DNA from: DASQDN01 sp963833675
GTDB lineage: Bacteria > Acidobacteriota > Terriglobia > Bryobacterales > Bryobacteraceae
NCBI GenBank assembly: GCA_963833675.1
Contig: CAWHYW010000047.1
Span: forward strand, 41,289-105,288
Direction of reading: 5' to 3'
DNA: 64,000 nucleotides
Under the pieces are notes generated by a model that searched no databases, was not told where the DNA came from, and was given only the letters and a program-made list of their open reading frames with translations. The stretch's first letter is position 1; every line of letters starts with the position of its first letter. Positions 1 through 10,212 of this stretch are shown one piece after another. The position numbers and the translations under genes were made by a program.

Positions 1-2906
1 AGTTCCTCCCGCAGATCGATCCTGAGTTGTCGGCCGCAAACCCGCCTGTCCGTCAGGAACGCTTACGTGGTCGCCAGCTATTGTTGTCATTGATCCCCGA
101 ATTCCCCTGGCCTCGATACAACTCCGGCTTCCTGGACTCGCGTTCGTTGGAGCCGGTTGAATCGAATGAGGACATCGCTTACGAGTCGGCTCTCAGGCTG
201 CGCGGCTCCGTTGTCTTCGGATTTGCGCCGGCTTCGGTGATGATGCTGCGCGCGCCGGACGTTATCACCCTTCCTGTTAAATCGATTTTCAAGCTCCGAT
301 TGGCGAGGCCAAAACCTGCAGTCTCTTTCGGGCCAGTACGTCTTTTCACAACAGAGAAACACCGGGCACTCCCTGGGTTCGGATACCGTAGCTTTGTCGA
401 GCTAGTGCCGGTAGAACAGCCGTTGTCTCAGAAAATTTCGCCGGCATCTCCCGTCGAACTCACGAGCCCCCTGGCAATCTCAGGATCCTTGCGCGTCCGC
501 TCTGAATCGACCGCTCGCGGTCTGGGATTCCTCGACCGCGTCTTCAAGATGAGGCCGCGGATGGCTGTGCTCTGTGTTGATTTGCCGCTCATGTGGCAAA
601 TTGCGTCTGAGCCACTGTCGTCCACAGTCAATCTGATCCGTCCAAGCGATCTTGGAGTTGTGGCTCTCTCGCACCCGGTGCGCCTTGATCGGTTCCTTCG
701 ATTCCGGCCGTGCGGCCCGCTCGACAGTCAGATCTTAACGCAATGCGTCCCCCCGTTCGCCTCCGAGAAGACCGAGGCGCGTCCCGGAATTCCGGATCTG
801 CGGATAAAGCAGAGCGAGTTCTCTCCCACCGCTCCGGCACGCCCGTTCCGCATGAGTATGCGGGCAGCCGCAGGACGAAGCGCCGAAGCAATCGCGATCA
901 ACTTTGCCCTAGATTTCGCAACTGGGCCGGTGAATCCTGGGTTTTCGTCCACCTCAGACTGCGCCCCATCGCTCGCGGACCGCTTCTATCGTCCTCGACC
1001 GCGCGGGCCGGTGCTCGATGAAGCTCTGCTGACCTTGCACAGAGTCAACCTGGAGGAAAATGGGTTCGTTTCGCAACCAGCCATTTGCGAACTCGACAAA
1101 CCTGTCCTCACCTTCCAGCCCGGACTGTCGGACCGTCTCTTCCGCATGCGCCCACGCAGTGGGGTCGTCAGCGAAAGTGTCGCGGACCTGATCCCATCGA
1201 CCACGCCGGAAGGACTCGTATCGCCGCCGGCAATGCCGGGCATTGCTGGTCTCACCGACGCATCTCCATCGGTTGTCACTCGGATGTACCGTATGCGTCC
1301 TGGTTCCGGCCTCAACTCCAGAGCTACCGCTATCCAGCTTCCGAGCCTTACGACGCCGATATCGGCCGCCGCCACAGACCTCGCGATCGCGAAATTTGAT
1401 CCGGCACTGCCTCATCTCTCACCTGCATTTCAGGACCGTGCATTCCGGATACGCTCCCGAACGGGTATCAGCTCGGATCGGACTCAATCGGCTGAATCGA
1501 TTACGACGGCGCCCGCTTGGGCGCTCTCATCTCCGTCCGTAATTGGGTTCGTTTCGTCGAAAGCCCGCCATTTGGCTCCGCCTCTCCTCGACAAGTTGTA
1601 CCGAGGCAAGCCGAAACCTGGTGTTCCATCTCCTTCGATGGCGAATCTTATGTTGGATGGGGCGCCCGAGGAGCGATTCGTATCAAAGCCCGCAGTACGT
1701 TCCATTGGCGTTGCCGCTTGTCGGCCGAATCTTGTGTTGCGGCTTTATCGCTTCCGGCCGAAGTCACCAGTTGATGGAAAAACGCCTCTAGCGAGCGTCG
1801 GTAACGCGCCGTTGGACTTCGCGCCGGGTCAGCCGGAATTCGTTCCTGACTGGTGGGACGTTATCACCGGGCCTAAGCCCATCTTCGTAAACCGCATGTA
1901 CCGGATGCGCCTCAAACAGCCCGCGCAGGATTCGGATACGCTGGCGCAGCCGATTCGTGCCAAGCACCTCACAGCCCCCGATCCCGAGCCGGTTATGGCG
2001 ACGATGCCTGCTCCATCGGGTTCGGCCGCAGCACCGTCGTTCCTCGATCGTCTCTATAGGATGCGGCCGAAGAGTGGTAAAGCGGCCGCCGCCGTAACGA
2101 ATGCAATTCCCTGCAGCGCTCTCGAGCCTCGCCCGCACTCTGGCGCACCTGCGGCGATTCTGCGCTCTGTTTCGAAGCATTGGAAGTCGACGCCGCTGAG
2201 CATTAAGTCAATTGCTGCGATTGTGCCGCTTTTGCTGCTGATGCTGTTCATCCCGTGGGATGTCGTGTCGAAAGCGGGTGGGAATAGCATATTGCGGCAG
2301 GCGATTGTACGTCGCGCTGCGATCGAGCAGGCCGATGATTTCGGCGAAGGCCTCAGGAATTGGCAAGGAATCGACAAATGGAAGCGGATGCCGTCGGGCG
2401 CCATGGAGCCGGTTGGCTTAGGGCTCTTCAAGCCCTCTCTCGAACTCCGCGATTATCGCGTAGCATTCTCCGCTCAAATCGTGAAACAGGCGATGGGATT
2501 CGTCGTTCGCGCGATGGACAACCGCAATTATCAGGCCATCAAGCTGGTAACGCTGAAGCCGGGACCGCTACCCACAGTAGCTGTTGTGCGCTATGCCGTG
2601 GTTGACGGCAAAGAAACAGACCGTAAACAGACTATCCTTCCCATGACAGTGGCAGCCGATACTGTCTACCGGATTGCTCTGGATGTGAAGGATCAGTCCT
2701 TCACTCTAATGGTCCAGGAAAAAGTTGTCGATTTCTGGTCGGAGGAGCGATTGAAGATCGGCGGAGCCGGCTTCTTCAGCGCGAAGGGTGAGCAGGCGTT
2801 GATTCAGAACATTCGCATTTCTCACCACGACGACGCGATCGGCAGACTATTCGCGGCGCTGGCCCTTAATGTTCAAGCGAGTGATGGGAGCGAACGTAAA
2901 CGATGA
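1..2906 (+). CDS. LYRMRP-repeat membrane protein, 5' end outside window
   Basis: The frame is open to the left edge, so the true start probably lies upstream; the first usable codon is a TTG at 27. The product (at least 959 residues) carries about 12 degenerate copies of a short basic-aromatic motif, best form DRLYRMRPKSG, near nt 277, 528, 681, 837, 969, 1121, 1269, 1425, 1581, 1729, 1881 and 2037. From the second copy on the spacing is about 50-52 residues, separated by Pro/Ser/Ala-rich linkers. One hydrophobic segment follows (about nt 2196-2260), then about 170 residues that look like a beta-sandwich of the LamG/DUF1080 kind (begins DDFGEGLRNWQG, ends near ALIQNIRISHHDD). I do not recognise the family. 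Topology suggests a long cytoplasmic repeat arm and an exported C-terminal domain. It overlaps the next gene by 4 bases (ATGA), so the two are probably translationally coupled. Real gene: confident; function unknown. Confidence 0.8.
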   Translation, partial: FLPQIDPELSAANPPVRQERLRGRQLLLSLIPEFPWPRYNSGFLDSRSLEPVESNEDIAYESALRLRGSVVFGFAPASVMMLRAPDVITLPVKSIFKLRLARPKPAVSFGPVRLFTTEKHRALPGFGYRSFVELVPVEQPLSQKISPASPVELTSPLAISGSLRVRSESTARGLGFLDRVFKMRPRMAVLCVDLPLMWQIASEPLSSTVNLIRPSDLGVVALSHPVRLDRFLRFRPCGPLDSQILTQCVPPFASEKTEARPGIPDLRIKQSEFSPTAPARPFRMSMRAAAGRSAEAIAINFALDFATGPVNPGFSSTSDCAPSLADRFYRPRPRGPVLDEALLTLHRVNLEENGFVSQPAICELDKPVLTFQPGLSDRLFRMRPRSGVVSESVADLIPSTTPEGLVSPPAMPGIAGLTDASPSVVTRMYRMRPGSGLNSRATAIQLPSLTTPISAAATDLAIAKFDPALPHLSPAFQDRAFRIRSRTGISSDRTQSAESITTAPAWALSSPSVIGFVSSKARHLAPPLLDKLYRGKPKPGVPSPSMANLMLDGAPEERFVSKPAVRSIGVAACRPNLVLRLYRFRPKSPVDGKTPLASVGNAPLDFAPGQPEFVPDWWDVITGPKPIFVNRMYRMRLKQPAQDSDTLAQPIRAKHLTAPDPEPVMATMPAPSGSAAAPSFLDRLYRMRPKSGKAAAAVTNAIPCSALEPRPHSGAPAAILRSVSKHWKSTPLSIKSIAAIVPLLLLMLFIPWDVVSKAGGNSILRQAIVRRAAIEQADDFGEGLRNWQGIDKWKRMPSGAMEPVGLGLFKPSLELRDYRVAFSAQIVKQAMGFVVRAMDNRNYQAIKLVTLKPGPLPTVAVVRYAVVDGKETDRKQTILPMTVAADTVYRIALDVKDQSFTLMVQEKVVDFWSEERLKIGGAGFFSAKGEQALIQNIRISHHDDAIGRLFAALALNVQASDGSERKR

Positions 2907-4560
2907 ACCCTAAGAACCGTAGGCCTGAGGAGACCGCCTCGAAAGCAGGCGCTGTAAATGGGACAAATGGAACTACAAACGGAGCAGCGAATGGCTCCGC
3001 GAGTGCTTTGGCGAAAGCTGTATCGCTCCATCTCGAAGGCAAACGCAAGGAAGCCCTGCAAGAGTTGAAAGGAGCAGCCTCCCACGCGGCGAGACCGCAG
3101 AGTTCTCTTCCGCAATGGGGCACATTCAGTTCGAGTTGGAGCAGTATGAAGACGCAGCCAAGAGTTACACCAAGCTGCTTTCTCTCGATCCCAAGCATAT
3201 GGCGGGGCACTTTAATCTCGCGGTTTGCCTGGAGAAGCTGGGACGCTGGGAGGAAGCATCCGATCGGTTCACGAAAGTCCTCGAAGCAAGTCCGGCACGT
3301 ACAGAGGCCCGGCTCGGCTTAGCGATTTGCCAACTGCATCTCGAGAAGTCGGAAGCTGCCCTGGAGAACTTCGATCGAGTGTTGGCCGATGACTTGGGAA
3401 ACGAGACTGCGCTGTTCGGAAAGGCCGTCGGGCTTCAGTTGACATGGCGCTTCGATGAAGCGACAGACATCTACAAACGGGTACTCTCGCATAACGAAGA
3501 TGCGGAAGAGGCCCTGATTAATCTGGTTACGATCGGGATCGCGCGCAAGGACATTCAAACGATTCGCAGCTACTCGGAGCGCCTGATTCAAGTTCGACCG
3601 AACTCTCAAACCGCGCTCGAAGGACTCGCGACCTGCGCATTTGCCGACGAAGATTACGAAGCTGCCGCCAGGTATTGCGAAAAGCTCGTAGAAGCGACCC
3701 CGAACCACTTTGAGCGCGCATTCAATCTCGGCGTTGCCAATCAGAAACTCGGTCGCAAGGAAGATGCCGCGAAGGCGTACGCGGAAGCGATCAGGATTCG
3801 TCCCGATGGCAAGCAGGCGCATGTCAACCTCGGCATGGTTCGGCAGGAGTTGGGCGATCTGAAAGGAGCGCGCGAATCCTATGAGCGCGCGCTGCAGATT
3901 AGTCCCGATATCCCGGAAGTTTTTTACAACCTGGCTTCCATTCTCGAGCAGCAGGGCGCAAAAGAAGAAGCGGAGAAGTACTATGCGAAGCTCACCGCTC
4001 AGCGCGGTGATTCGTCCGAAGACGCATGGTTCCGGCTTGGGTATTTGCGATTGCAAAAAGGCGATTTTCGCGGCAGCATCGAAGCATTCCAGTCTTGCGT
4101 ACGCAAGCGCGGCGACTGGCCGGAAGCCCATGTGAACCTTGGAATCGCGCATTGGCGGCTCGGAGATCGTGACCAGGCCGTCAAAGCCTTCGAACAGGTT
4201 CTCGCGCTGGATGCAGACTCACTCGATGCCCTCCGTGGTTTGGCAGCATTAGCAGTGGAGCGTGAAGAGTACGATCGCGCGCTGGATCTCCAGGCGAAGT
4301 TGATCAATCTTGGTGAAAAAACTCCAGAGTTGTTCTACAACACGGGTCTTCTACTTCAGAAGACCGGACAATTGGAAGACGCCATCCGTCTCTATCGCGA
4401 AGCGATTGCGCAAAGGCCAAACTTTGCGGAAGCGCTTCTGAATCTCGGCCACGCCCTGAAGAGTAAGGGTGAGGAGGATGAAGCTCGCAGTTGCTGGCGG
4501 CAAGCTCTCGAGTTTAAACCGGAGTTGGCGACCGGCTACTTCGATCAGGCCGTCCAGTAA
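2903..4560 (+). CDS. TPR-repeat protein (frame broken near 3085)
   Basis: A roughly 550-residue tetratricopeptide protein. The N-terminus is a low-complexity Asn/Gly/Thr linker followed by a first helix pair (ALAKAVSLHLEGKRKEALQ). From about 3080 the protein continues in another frame with about 12 TPR units, typically with A-x-x-N-L-G and YERALQISPD signatures. The junction is consistent with one missing G in a short run (GCGGCGAG where GCGGGCGAG would keep frame), so I treat it as one gene with a sequencing indel. No signal peptide is visible. TPR arrays are scaffolds for protein-protein contacts. The 4-base overlap with the upstream repeat membrane protein suggests the two work together, but the partner and process are unknown. 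Confidence 0.8.
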
Positions 4561-4593
4561 GTCTCACACGAGGGCCGCGATATACTTCGCGGC

Positions 4594-6833
4594 ATGCATC
4601 TCTATCGAGCCCTGCTGACGGCCATTCTGTGTCTGGGCGGCGCTTACGCTCAGGACATGCGCTGTGATCTGAGCGCATACAAAGCTCAAGAGGGACTCAG
4701 AGCCGAAATCCGTGCCGGGGTTCTTGAGCTTAACTGGCAAGGAGAACGTCGCGAGCAACTGCGCGCCAGGTTCAGCATCCGAGACGGTCAGCCGCTTGTA
4801 AATGACCTTGCTGCGCGAGCCGCCTCCGGCAACTGGATAATCCTTGGCCAGAATCTCTCTCCGGAGTTTCAGGTCACGAGCGGCGTTCGCCGCCTGTCGC
4901 AACAACAAATCGCTCCTCTAAAAGAACTCGGCGTCGAGCTTACACCTGAAGTCATCGAACGCGAGAAGTGGAATGCATTCTGGGATGCGCCACTCATGGT
5001 GCCCGGACGCCCCGGCACAAATCTCGGACTTCCTCGCAAACCAGACGAAGTTCGGCGAGGATGGGCTAAGTACAACACGACAGCCTGCCAGGTGAAGACC
5101 GACGGTGCTCGCATTGAAGTTACCTTCCCAGGGGTCACGATGGGCATCTTCTCAGGTTCTTTGCAGTACACCGCCTATAAAGGCACGAACCTGCTGCGAC
5201 AGGAGGTCATCGCGAAGACCGGCGAGCCATCAGTTGCCTATAAGTACATGGGCGGCCTGAAAGGGTTTGCCATCTCGGATAGCACTCGTGTCGTCTGGCG
5301 AGATCCCGCGCGGGCATGGCAACAATACGCGTTCGGCGGGGCCGCGAACAAGGATGCCGTCGGGCTGCATGCGCGAAACCGATTGGCGATTGTCGAGGCA
5401 AGCGGAGGTTCGTTAGCCTTCCTGCCACCCTCGCACAAGTTCTTCTTCTCACGAGAAATCGAGACCAACCTCGGTTACGTTTACTACAGGAAAGACAGCG
5501 AGACATCGTTCGCGATCGGCTGGCGATGCAGCCCGATCGTGAAGCAAGCTATCGGCCTTACGGAGTCTCGGATCAGGTCTGGAATGTCGGGTGTCGCGAA
5601 TCGCGGGGACACGTGAACAACTTCGCTCTATACAATGCGCCTCCCGGAACGATGCAGCGCATGCCCGTCTACTTCTATCTGAGCCCGCGCGATAGTCGAG
5701 CGACACAACAGGCGGTGATGGCCTTCACGCACGACGATGTCTATGCGCCGATCCCCGGCTTCAAGGTGCTGGTCAGCCACTTTCATTTCCATTTCAATGA
5801 CAGCTTTCCGATGCCGGTACGATCGACCTGGAGCCTAGCTGGCTGCCGGTGTTCCGGTCGCTTGGAATCAACATCGCGATACTCGCCGACTTCCAGTGGA
5901 GACGGGCATCCGGAGGACACCGGCAAAGCCCGCCTCGATGAGCAGAAGGTGTATTTCGAGGGATGCGAGCGCTTCTCGGATCGAGACTTTCTGTTGTTCC
6001 CGGGGGAGGAACCCGACGCGAACTTCGGGGACACTACATGTTCCTGTTCCCGAAGCCGCTCTTCTTCACGCATGTCAAGCAGCCCTATCGAGGCGCTGAG
6101 CAGCCGTTTTCGGAAGCTCTCCCGGAGTATGGAACGGTCTATCACCCCGCAAGCGCAAAAGCAGAATTGGACCTGCTGAATAAAGAAGCGGACTGGTATG
6201 GCAGACGCACCCGCGGACCAAAGGATCGACCGGCTATCCTGACGCGATTCGCGACAAGGATTTCTTTCAGAGCGATCGCTTCCTGGGAGGATCGTTTCAA
6301 TCGTTGCCTGTGGACCTCTCCCAGATCAGCGCCTTTGTGAACAGCGGTGCTTCGGGCTGCTCGATGACATGAATAACTGGGCCGGCGCGAAGTACATGCT
6401 TGCGGAGGGCGACACGTACATGAAGTATCCGGATGATGAGACGTATCCGCAACTGATGGTGAATTACGTGAAACTCGACCGCGTGCCGAAGTTCAAGGAA
6501 AGCTGGAGCCCGGTTATGGATGCGTTGCGCGCGGGCAATTACTTCGTCACCTCCGGCGAGGTTCTTCTTCGCAACTGGTCGATCGAAGGAACCGGCGCGA
6601 AGAAGCGTCTATGTAGCGGAAGCCGATTGGACGTTTCCTCCGGATTTCGCCGAACTGGTCTGGAGCGATGGAAAGAAGGTCGAGCGCCAGATTATCCGCC
6701 TTACCGAGATGGCGCCATTCGCGTCCACAAATTCCGGATTCCGTTCGATGCGGCGGGAAAGAAGTGGGTGCGATTTGCCGATCTGGGACTCAGCCGGAAT
6801 GGCGCGTTCACGCAGCCTGTACACCTGCGCTGA
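4594..6833 (+). CDS. Secreted CehA/McbA-like PHP-domain metallohydrolase (many frameshifts)
   Basis: Begins with a signal peptide (MHLYRALLTAILCLGGAYAQ). The first about 310 residues are an uncharacterised beta-rich domain; the second half has PHP-like metal-binding stretches: HFHFHF near 5785, LADF then GDGHPEDTG near 5880-5930, GEEPDANFGGHYMF near 6005-6045, and a C-terminal ALRAGNYFVTSGEV segment typical of CehA/McbA-like proteins. The complete protein would be about 745 residues but is spread over all three frames with at least six to eight switches (first near 5525, then near 5815, 5900, 6030, 6200, 6330, 6610 and 6770). Either this is a decaying gene or, more likely given the neighbours, a poorly polished stretch. 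Its tail overlaps the convergent aminotransferase. Family call moderate; substrate unknown. Confidence 0.6.
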
Positions 6834-7945
6834 GAGCTTCCTGTAGCTTCTGAAGGTCGCTTTCGTCGTTGTAGAAATGTGTAGACACACGCAAGCGGCC
6901 GTGACGAGCCGACACAACTATGCGCTGCTCCCTTAACTTTCGGGAGAGCTGCGCCAAGTAAGATGGCGGAAACGAGCAAGAAGGATCGGAGACCCGCGAT
7001 GATCGATCTCGCCACCTGCGTTCTCCAGCACTCGAGCGCACTGATCCGCTAGTTCAAGCACGCGATGTTCGATGCGATCCGGGCCGAGCTCCAGCATCAT
7101 GTCGATCGATGCCCCCATTGCATAGAGGCTAGGAAAGTTAAGCATGCCTCCTTCGTATTTCTCCGCGTCGCTGACAAATTCCGGAGCGCCGTGATGCAAA
7201 TTGTCCACACGCCGCCAATCCTTATGGCTGCGCCAGCCGATCACGTTCGGCCGCAACTGCTCTCGTAAAGAGGGCTTGACGTAGACGAAGCCGCCGCCGT
7301 TCGGCGACATAAGCCATTTGTAACCGTGGACGGCAAGCATGTCGGGCTGTACAGCTTGCGACGTCGACCTTTAGCGCACCAACGCTTTGTGTGCCGTCGA
7401 GGTAGTACAAAATACCACGCTGTCGCAGTACTTCCCCGAGTTCTTCTGCGGGGACGCGAAATCCGGTGCTGTAATTGACGGCGCTAACCAGGACGAGTCG
7501 CGTCCGCTCCGTCAGACTCTCATACAAGCGGTTCCAGGGTACTTCCAGGAACTCAACTCCCGATGCCTTAAGCAACGAGGGCCAATAGAGGTTGTTAGGG
7601 AATTCGTGCTCCAGCGCGATCACCTGATCGCCCGCCTCCCACGAGACACCACTCATCAACAGCCCCAAGGCGGTAGCCGCGTTCGGTATGAACGCGATGT
7701 CACCTGGAGAGCAGTGGATAAGTTTAGCAATCGAACTCCGGATCGCATCGGCGTCGTCGAACCATTCGAGAAAATCCGTACACGCAAGCGCATCCCGCCG
7801 GCGCAAAGTGCCCATTCACCGCGTCAACCGAGCGTTTCGGTAATTGGCCGTAGGTAGCGGTATTAAGAAACGTCCAGTTCGCCAAGGCCGGAAATTCCGC
7901 TCGGACAGCCTCCCAATCAGGCGTTGTGGATTTTGCTCTGGACAT
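6808..7945 (-). CDS. Class V aminotransferase / cysteine-desulfurase-like PLP enzyme (frameshifted)
   Basis: A PLP-dependent fold-type I enzyme of the class V group. Visible landmarks: N-terminal FPALANWTFLNTATYGQLP, the HEFPNNLYWPSLL segment, YYLDGTQSVGAL (cofactor-binding Asp) and HGYKWLMSPNGGGF, whose Lys would form the Schiff base. About 370 residues, normal for the family. The frame changes at least three times (near 7800, 7350-7370 and 7010-7040). I take the ATG at 7945 because MSRAKSTTPDWEAVRAEFP is contiguous with the conserved N-terminus; this overlaps the proS stop by 29 bases. It could be a desulfurase, selenocysteine lyase or isopenicillin-N-epimerase-like enzyme; sequence alone does not decide. 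Confidence 0.7.
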
Positions 7946-9625
7946 ATTGCGCCGCCTCTGCCAACGGCACATCGGCCGATTGCTTTGTCCGCCGCTCAAC
8001 TACCTCAACCAGCCCCTGCGCGAGTTTCTTCCCGATCGTAATGCGATAAGGAATGCCGACCAGATCCGCATCTTTGAATTTGACGCCAGGCCGTTCATCG
8101 CGATCGTCGAGGACTGCATCTAAACCAGCCGCGCAGCAGGCGCTCAAGAGGTCATCCGCGACTTGCTTCTGCGCGCTATCGGAGTAGTTGACCGGAGTAA
8201 TTACCACCTGGAACGGAGCGATAGAGGCAGGCATGCGACATTCCGTCCTTGTCCGCATACAGCTCGATTGCAGCGCATAGGATTCGCTCGATACCGATGC
8301 CGTAGGAACCCATGATGACAGTGACTTCTTCTCCGCTCTCATTCAAGACCTTTAAGCCCAGAGCCTCAGAATACTTGTATCCAAGCTTGAAGATATGCCC
8401 GATTTCTACCGACTTTCTTATCTCGAGCGGATCACCGGTTTCAAGCGACGTGTCGCCTTCCGCAACCTGGCGCAGATCAAAGAACTCCGCCTTGAAGTCC
8501 TCGCCGGGAGTGACGTTCTTCAAGTGGTAGTCGTTCTCGTTTGCGCCGGCGATCATGTTCCGGCGGCCCTGAGAGCTGTGTCAGCGATGATGCGAATGTT
8601 CTTAACGCCTACCGGGCCGAGCGAGCCGGCATCCGCGCCGAAATGCTGTCGAATCTCTTCCGGATGGGCCGGCCGGATATCCTTGCCTCCCGTCACATCG
8701 GCGAACTTGGTTTCGCTCAACGTATGGTCGCCGCGTAACAACGCGAGCACGGGCTTGCCGTCCACCATCATCACCAGACTCTTCATCTGCGACGTTTCGG
8801 GCAGACCCGTAAAGTCCGCTACTTCCGCGATCGTCTTGCGATTGGGCGTATGAAACTTCTCCGGCGTGAGATCGCCCTCGGGATCGGGGATGGACGGAGG
8901 CGCCGGCCGGGAGACAGCCTTCTCCAGGTTTGCGGCATAACCTGTACGTGGGACACGATACGACAAAATCCTCGCCTGCTTCTGTGGCCACCATGAACTC
9001 GTGCGACTGGCTGCCGCCCATCGATCCGGAATGAGCTTCCACCGCCACGTACTTCAACCCGCAGCGATCGAAGATTCGGCAGTAGGCTTTGTAGTGCTTG
9101 TCATAGGCGGCATCCAGACCGGCCTTATCCAAATCGAAGGAGTAGGAATCCTTCATAATGAACTGCCGCACGCGCAGGAGGCCGGATTTTGGACGAGGCT
9201 CATCGCGGAACTTCGTCTGAATTTGATACCAGATCTGGGGAAGTTGCTTGTAGCTGCGTAGCTCGCCACGCGCGACAACCGTCATGTTCTCCTCGTGGGT
9301 CATGCCGAGGCAGAGGGAGCGTCCGAAGCGGTCTTTCAGACGGAACATGTTGTCGCCCATCACGTCCCAGCGGCCGGATTCCTGCCATAGCTCCGCCGGC
9401 TGTAGCGCGGGCAGCAGCATCTCCTGCGCTCCGATGGCATCCATCTCTTCGCGGACGATCCGCTGGATTTTCTGCAGCGAGCGTTGTGCCAAGAAACAGG
9501 TAACTGTAAATACCAGCGGAGAGTTGCCGAATGTAACCCGCTCGCAGTAGTAGTTGATGACTGACTACTTCTGCTTCCGCCGGGACTTCCCGAAGAGTAG
9601 GGATAAAGAGGTGGCTCCAACGCAT
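7917..9625 (-). CDS. proS: Prolyl-tRNA synthetase (frameshifted)
   Basis: Class II aminoacyl-tRNA synthetase charging tRNA-Pro. Recognisable parts in order: N-terminus MRWSHLFIPTLREVPAEAEV, motif 1 region (EEMDAIGAQEMLLPALQPAE), motif 2 (TKFRDEPRPKSGLLRVRQF), the bacterial-type editing insertion (ADFTGLPETSQMKSLVMMVD), motif 3 (GSYGIGIERIL) and the anticodon-binding domain ending YVQSKIHNA. Length about 570 residues matches the bacterial form. The frame breaks at about 9490 (one extra A in a CAA run), 8965, 8555 and 8240. Because the enzyme is essential and no second copy is seen here, I attribute the breaks to sequence error. Divergent from rpiB with a 112-base shared upstream region. Confidence 0.88.
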
Positions 9626-9737
9626 ATGGATTATCCTGAATTTTCCTGATCTTGAAAGGCGCTAATGACGTTGCGCGCGCGCCGGTCGTGCAAGAATAAG
9701 CCCAATTCTAGCATGCTAAAATAGCTCCTTCTACCCA

Positions 9738-10212
9738 ATGAAGATTGCGATTGCAGCCGATCACGCGGGCTTCACACTCAAGGAAGCGCTGCGGAAAAGG
9801 CTGTCCGCGGCGGGCCATGAAGTGACGGACTTCGGCGCTTTTTCGGATGAGTCCACTGACTATCCGGACTATGCTCTCGCTGTCGCAGAAGAGGTCGCAT
9901 CGAACCCGTGCGCCAGAGGCATCCTGGTCTGTTCGACCGGAATTGGAATGTCGATCGCGGCAAATAAAGTGGCGGGCATCCGCGCCGCACTCGGGACGAA
10001 CGAAGCAGGCGTGCAGCTTACACGTGAGCATAACGACGCGAATGTGATTGCGCTCGGGTCGAAATTCCTATCAGATGGACGAGGCGATCCGTCTGGTGGA
10101 TATCTTTTTGCGAACGGAATTTAGCGGCAGCGCCCGCCACTTGCGAAGAATCGAAAAGATCGCCGCCATGGAAAATCAAGAACACGCTAAGGAGCAAGCA
10201 TTAAAAGTATGA
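9738..10212 (+). CDS. rpiB: Ribose-5-phosphate isomerase B (C-terminal frameshift)
   Basis: Interconverts ribose-5-phosphate and ribulose-5-phosphate in the pentose phosphate pathway. The N-terminus MKIAIAADHAGFTLKEAL is diagnostic for the RpiB/LacAB family; CSTGIGMSIAANK holds the catalytic Cys region (CSxGxGxxIxANK) and NDANVIALGSKF precedes the break. As printed the frame ends early at 10124. One base missing near 10070 restores MDEAIRLVDIFLRTEF and a stop at 10210-10212, which overlaps the glyA start in an ATGA junction. This makes rpiB the first gene of a coupled rpiB-glyA-glycosyltransferase transcription unit. Confidence 0.9.

Noticed and set aside
3319..4152. Long minus-strand open frame antisense to the TPR gene
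   Set aside because: Shadow of the repetitive TPR coding sequence; no start signal or domain.
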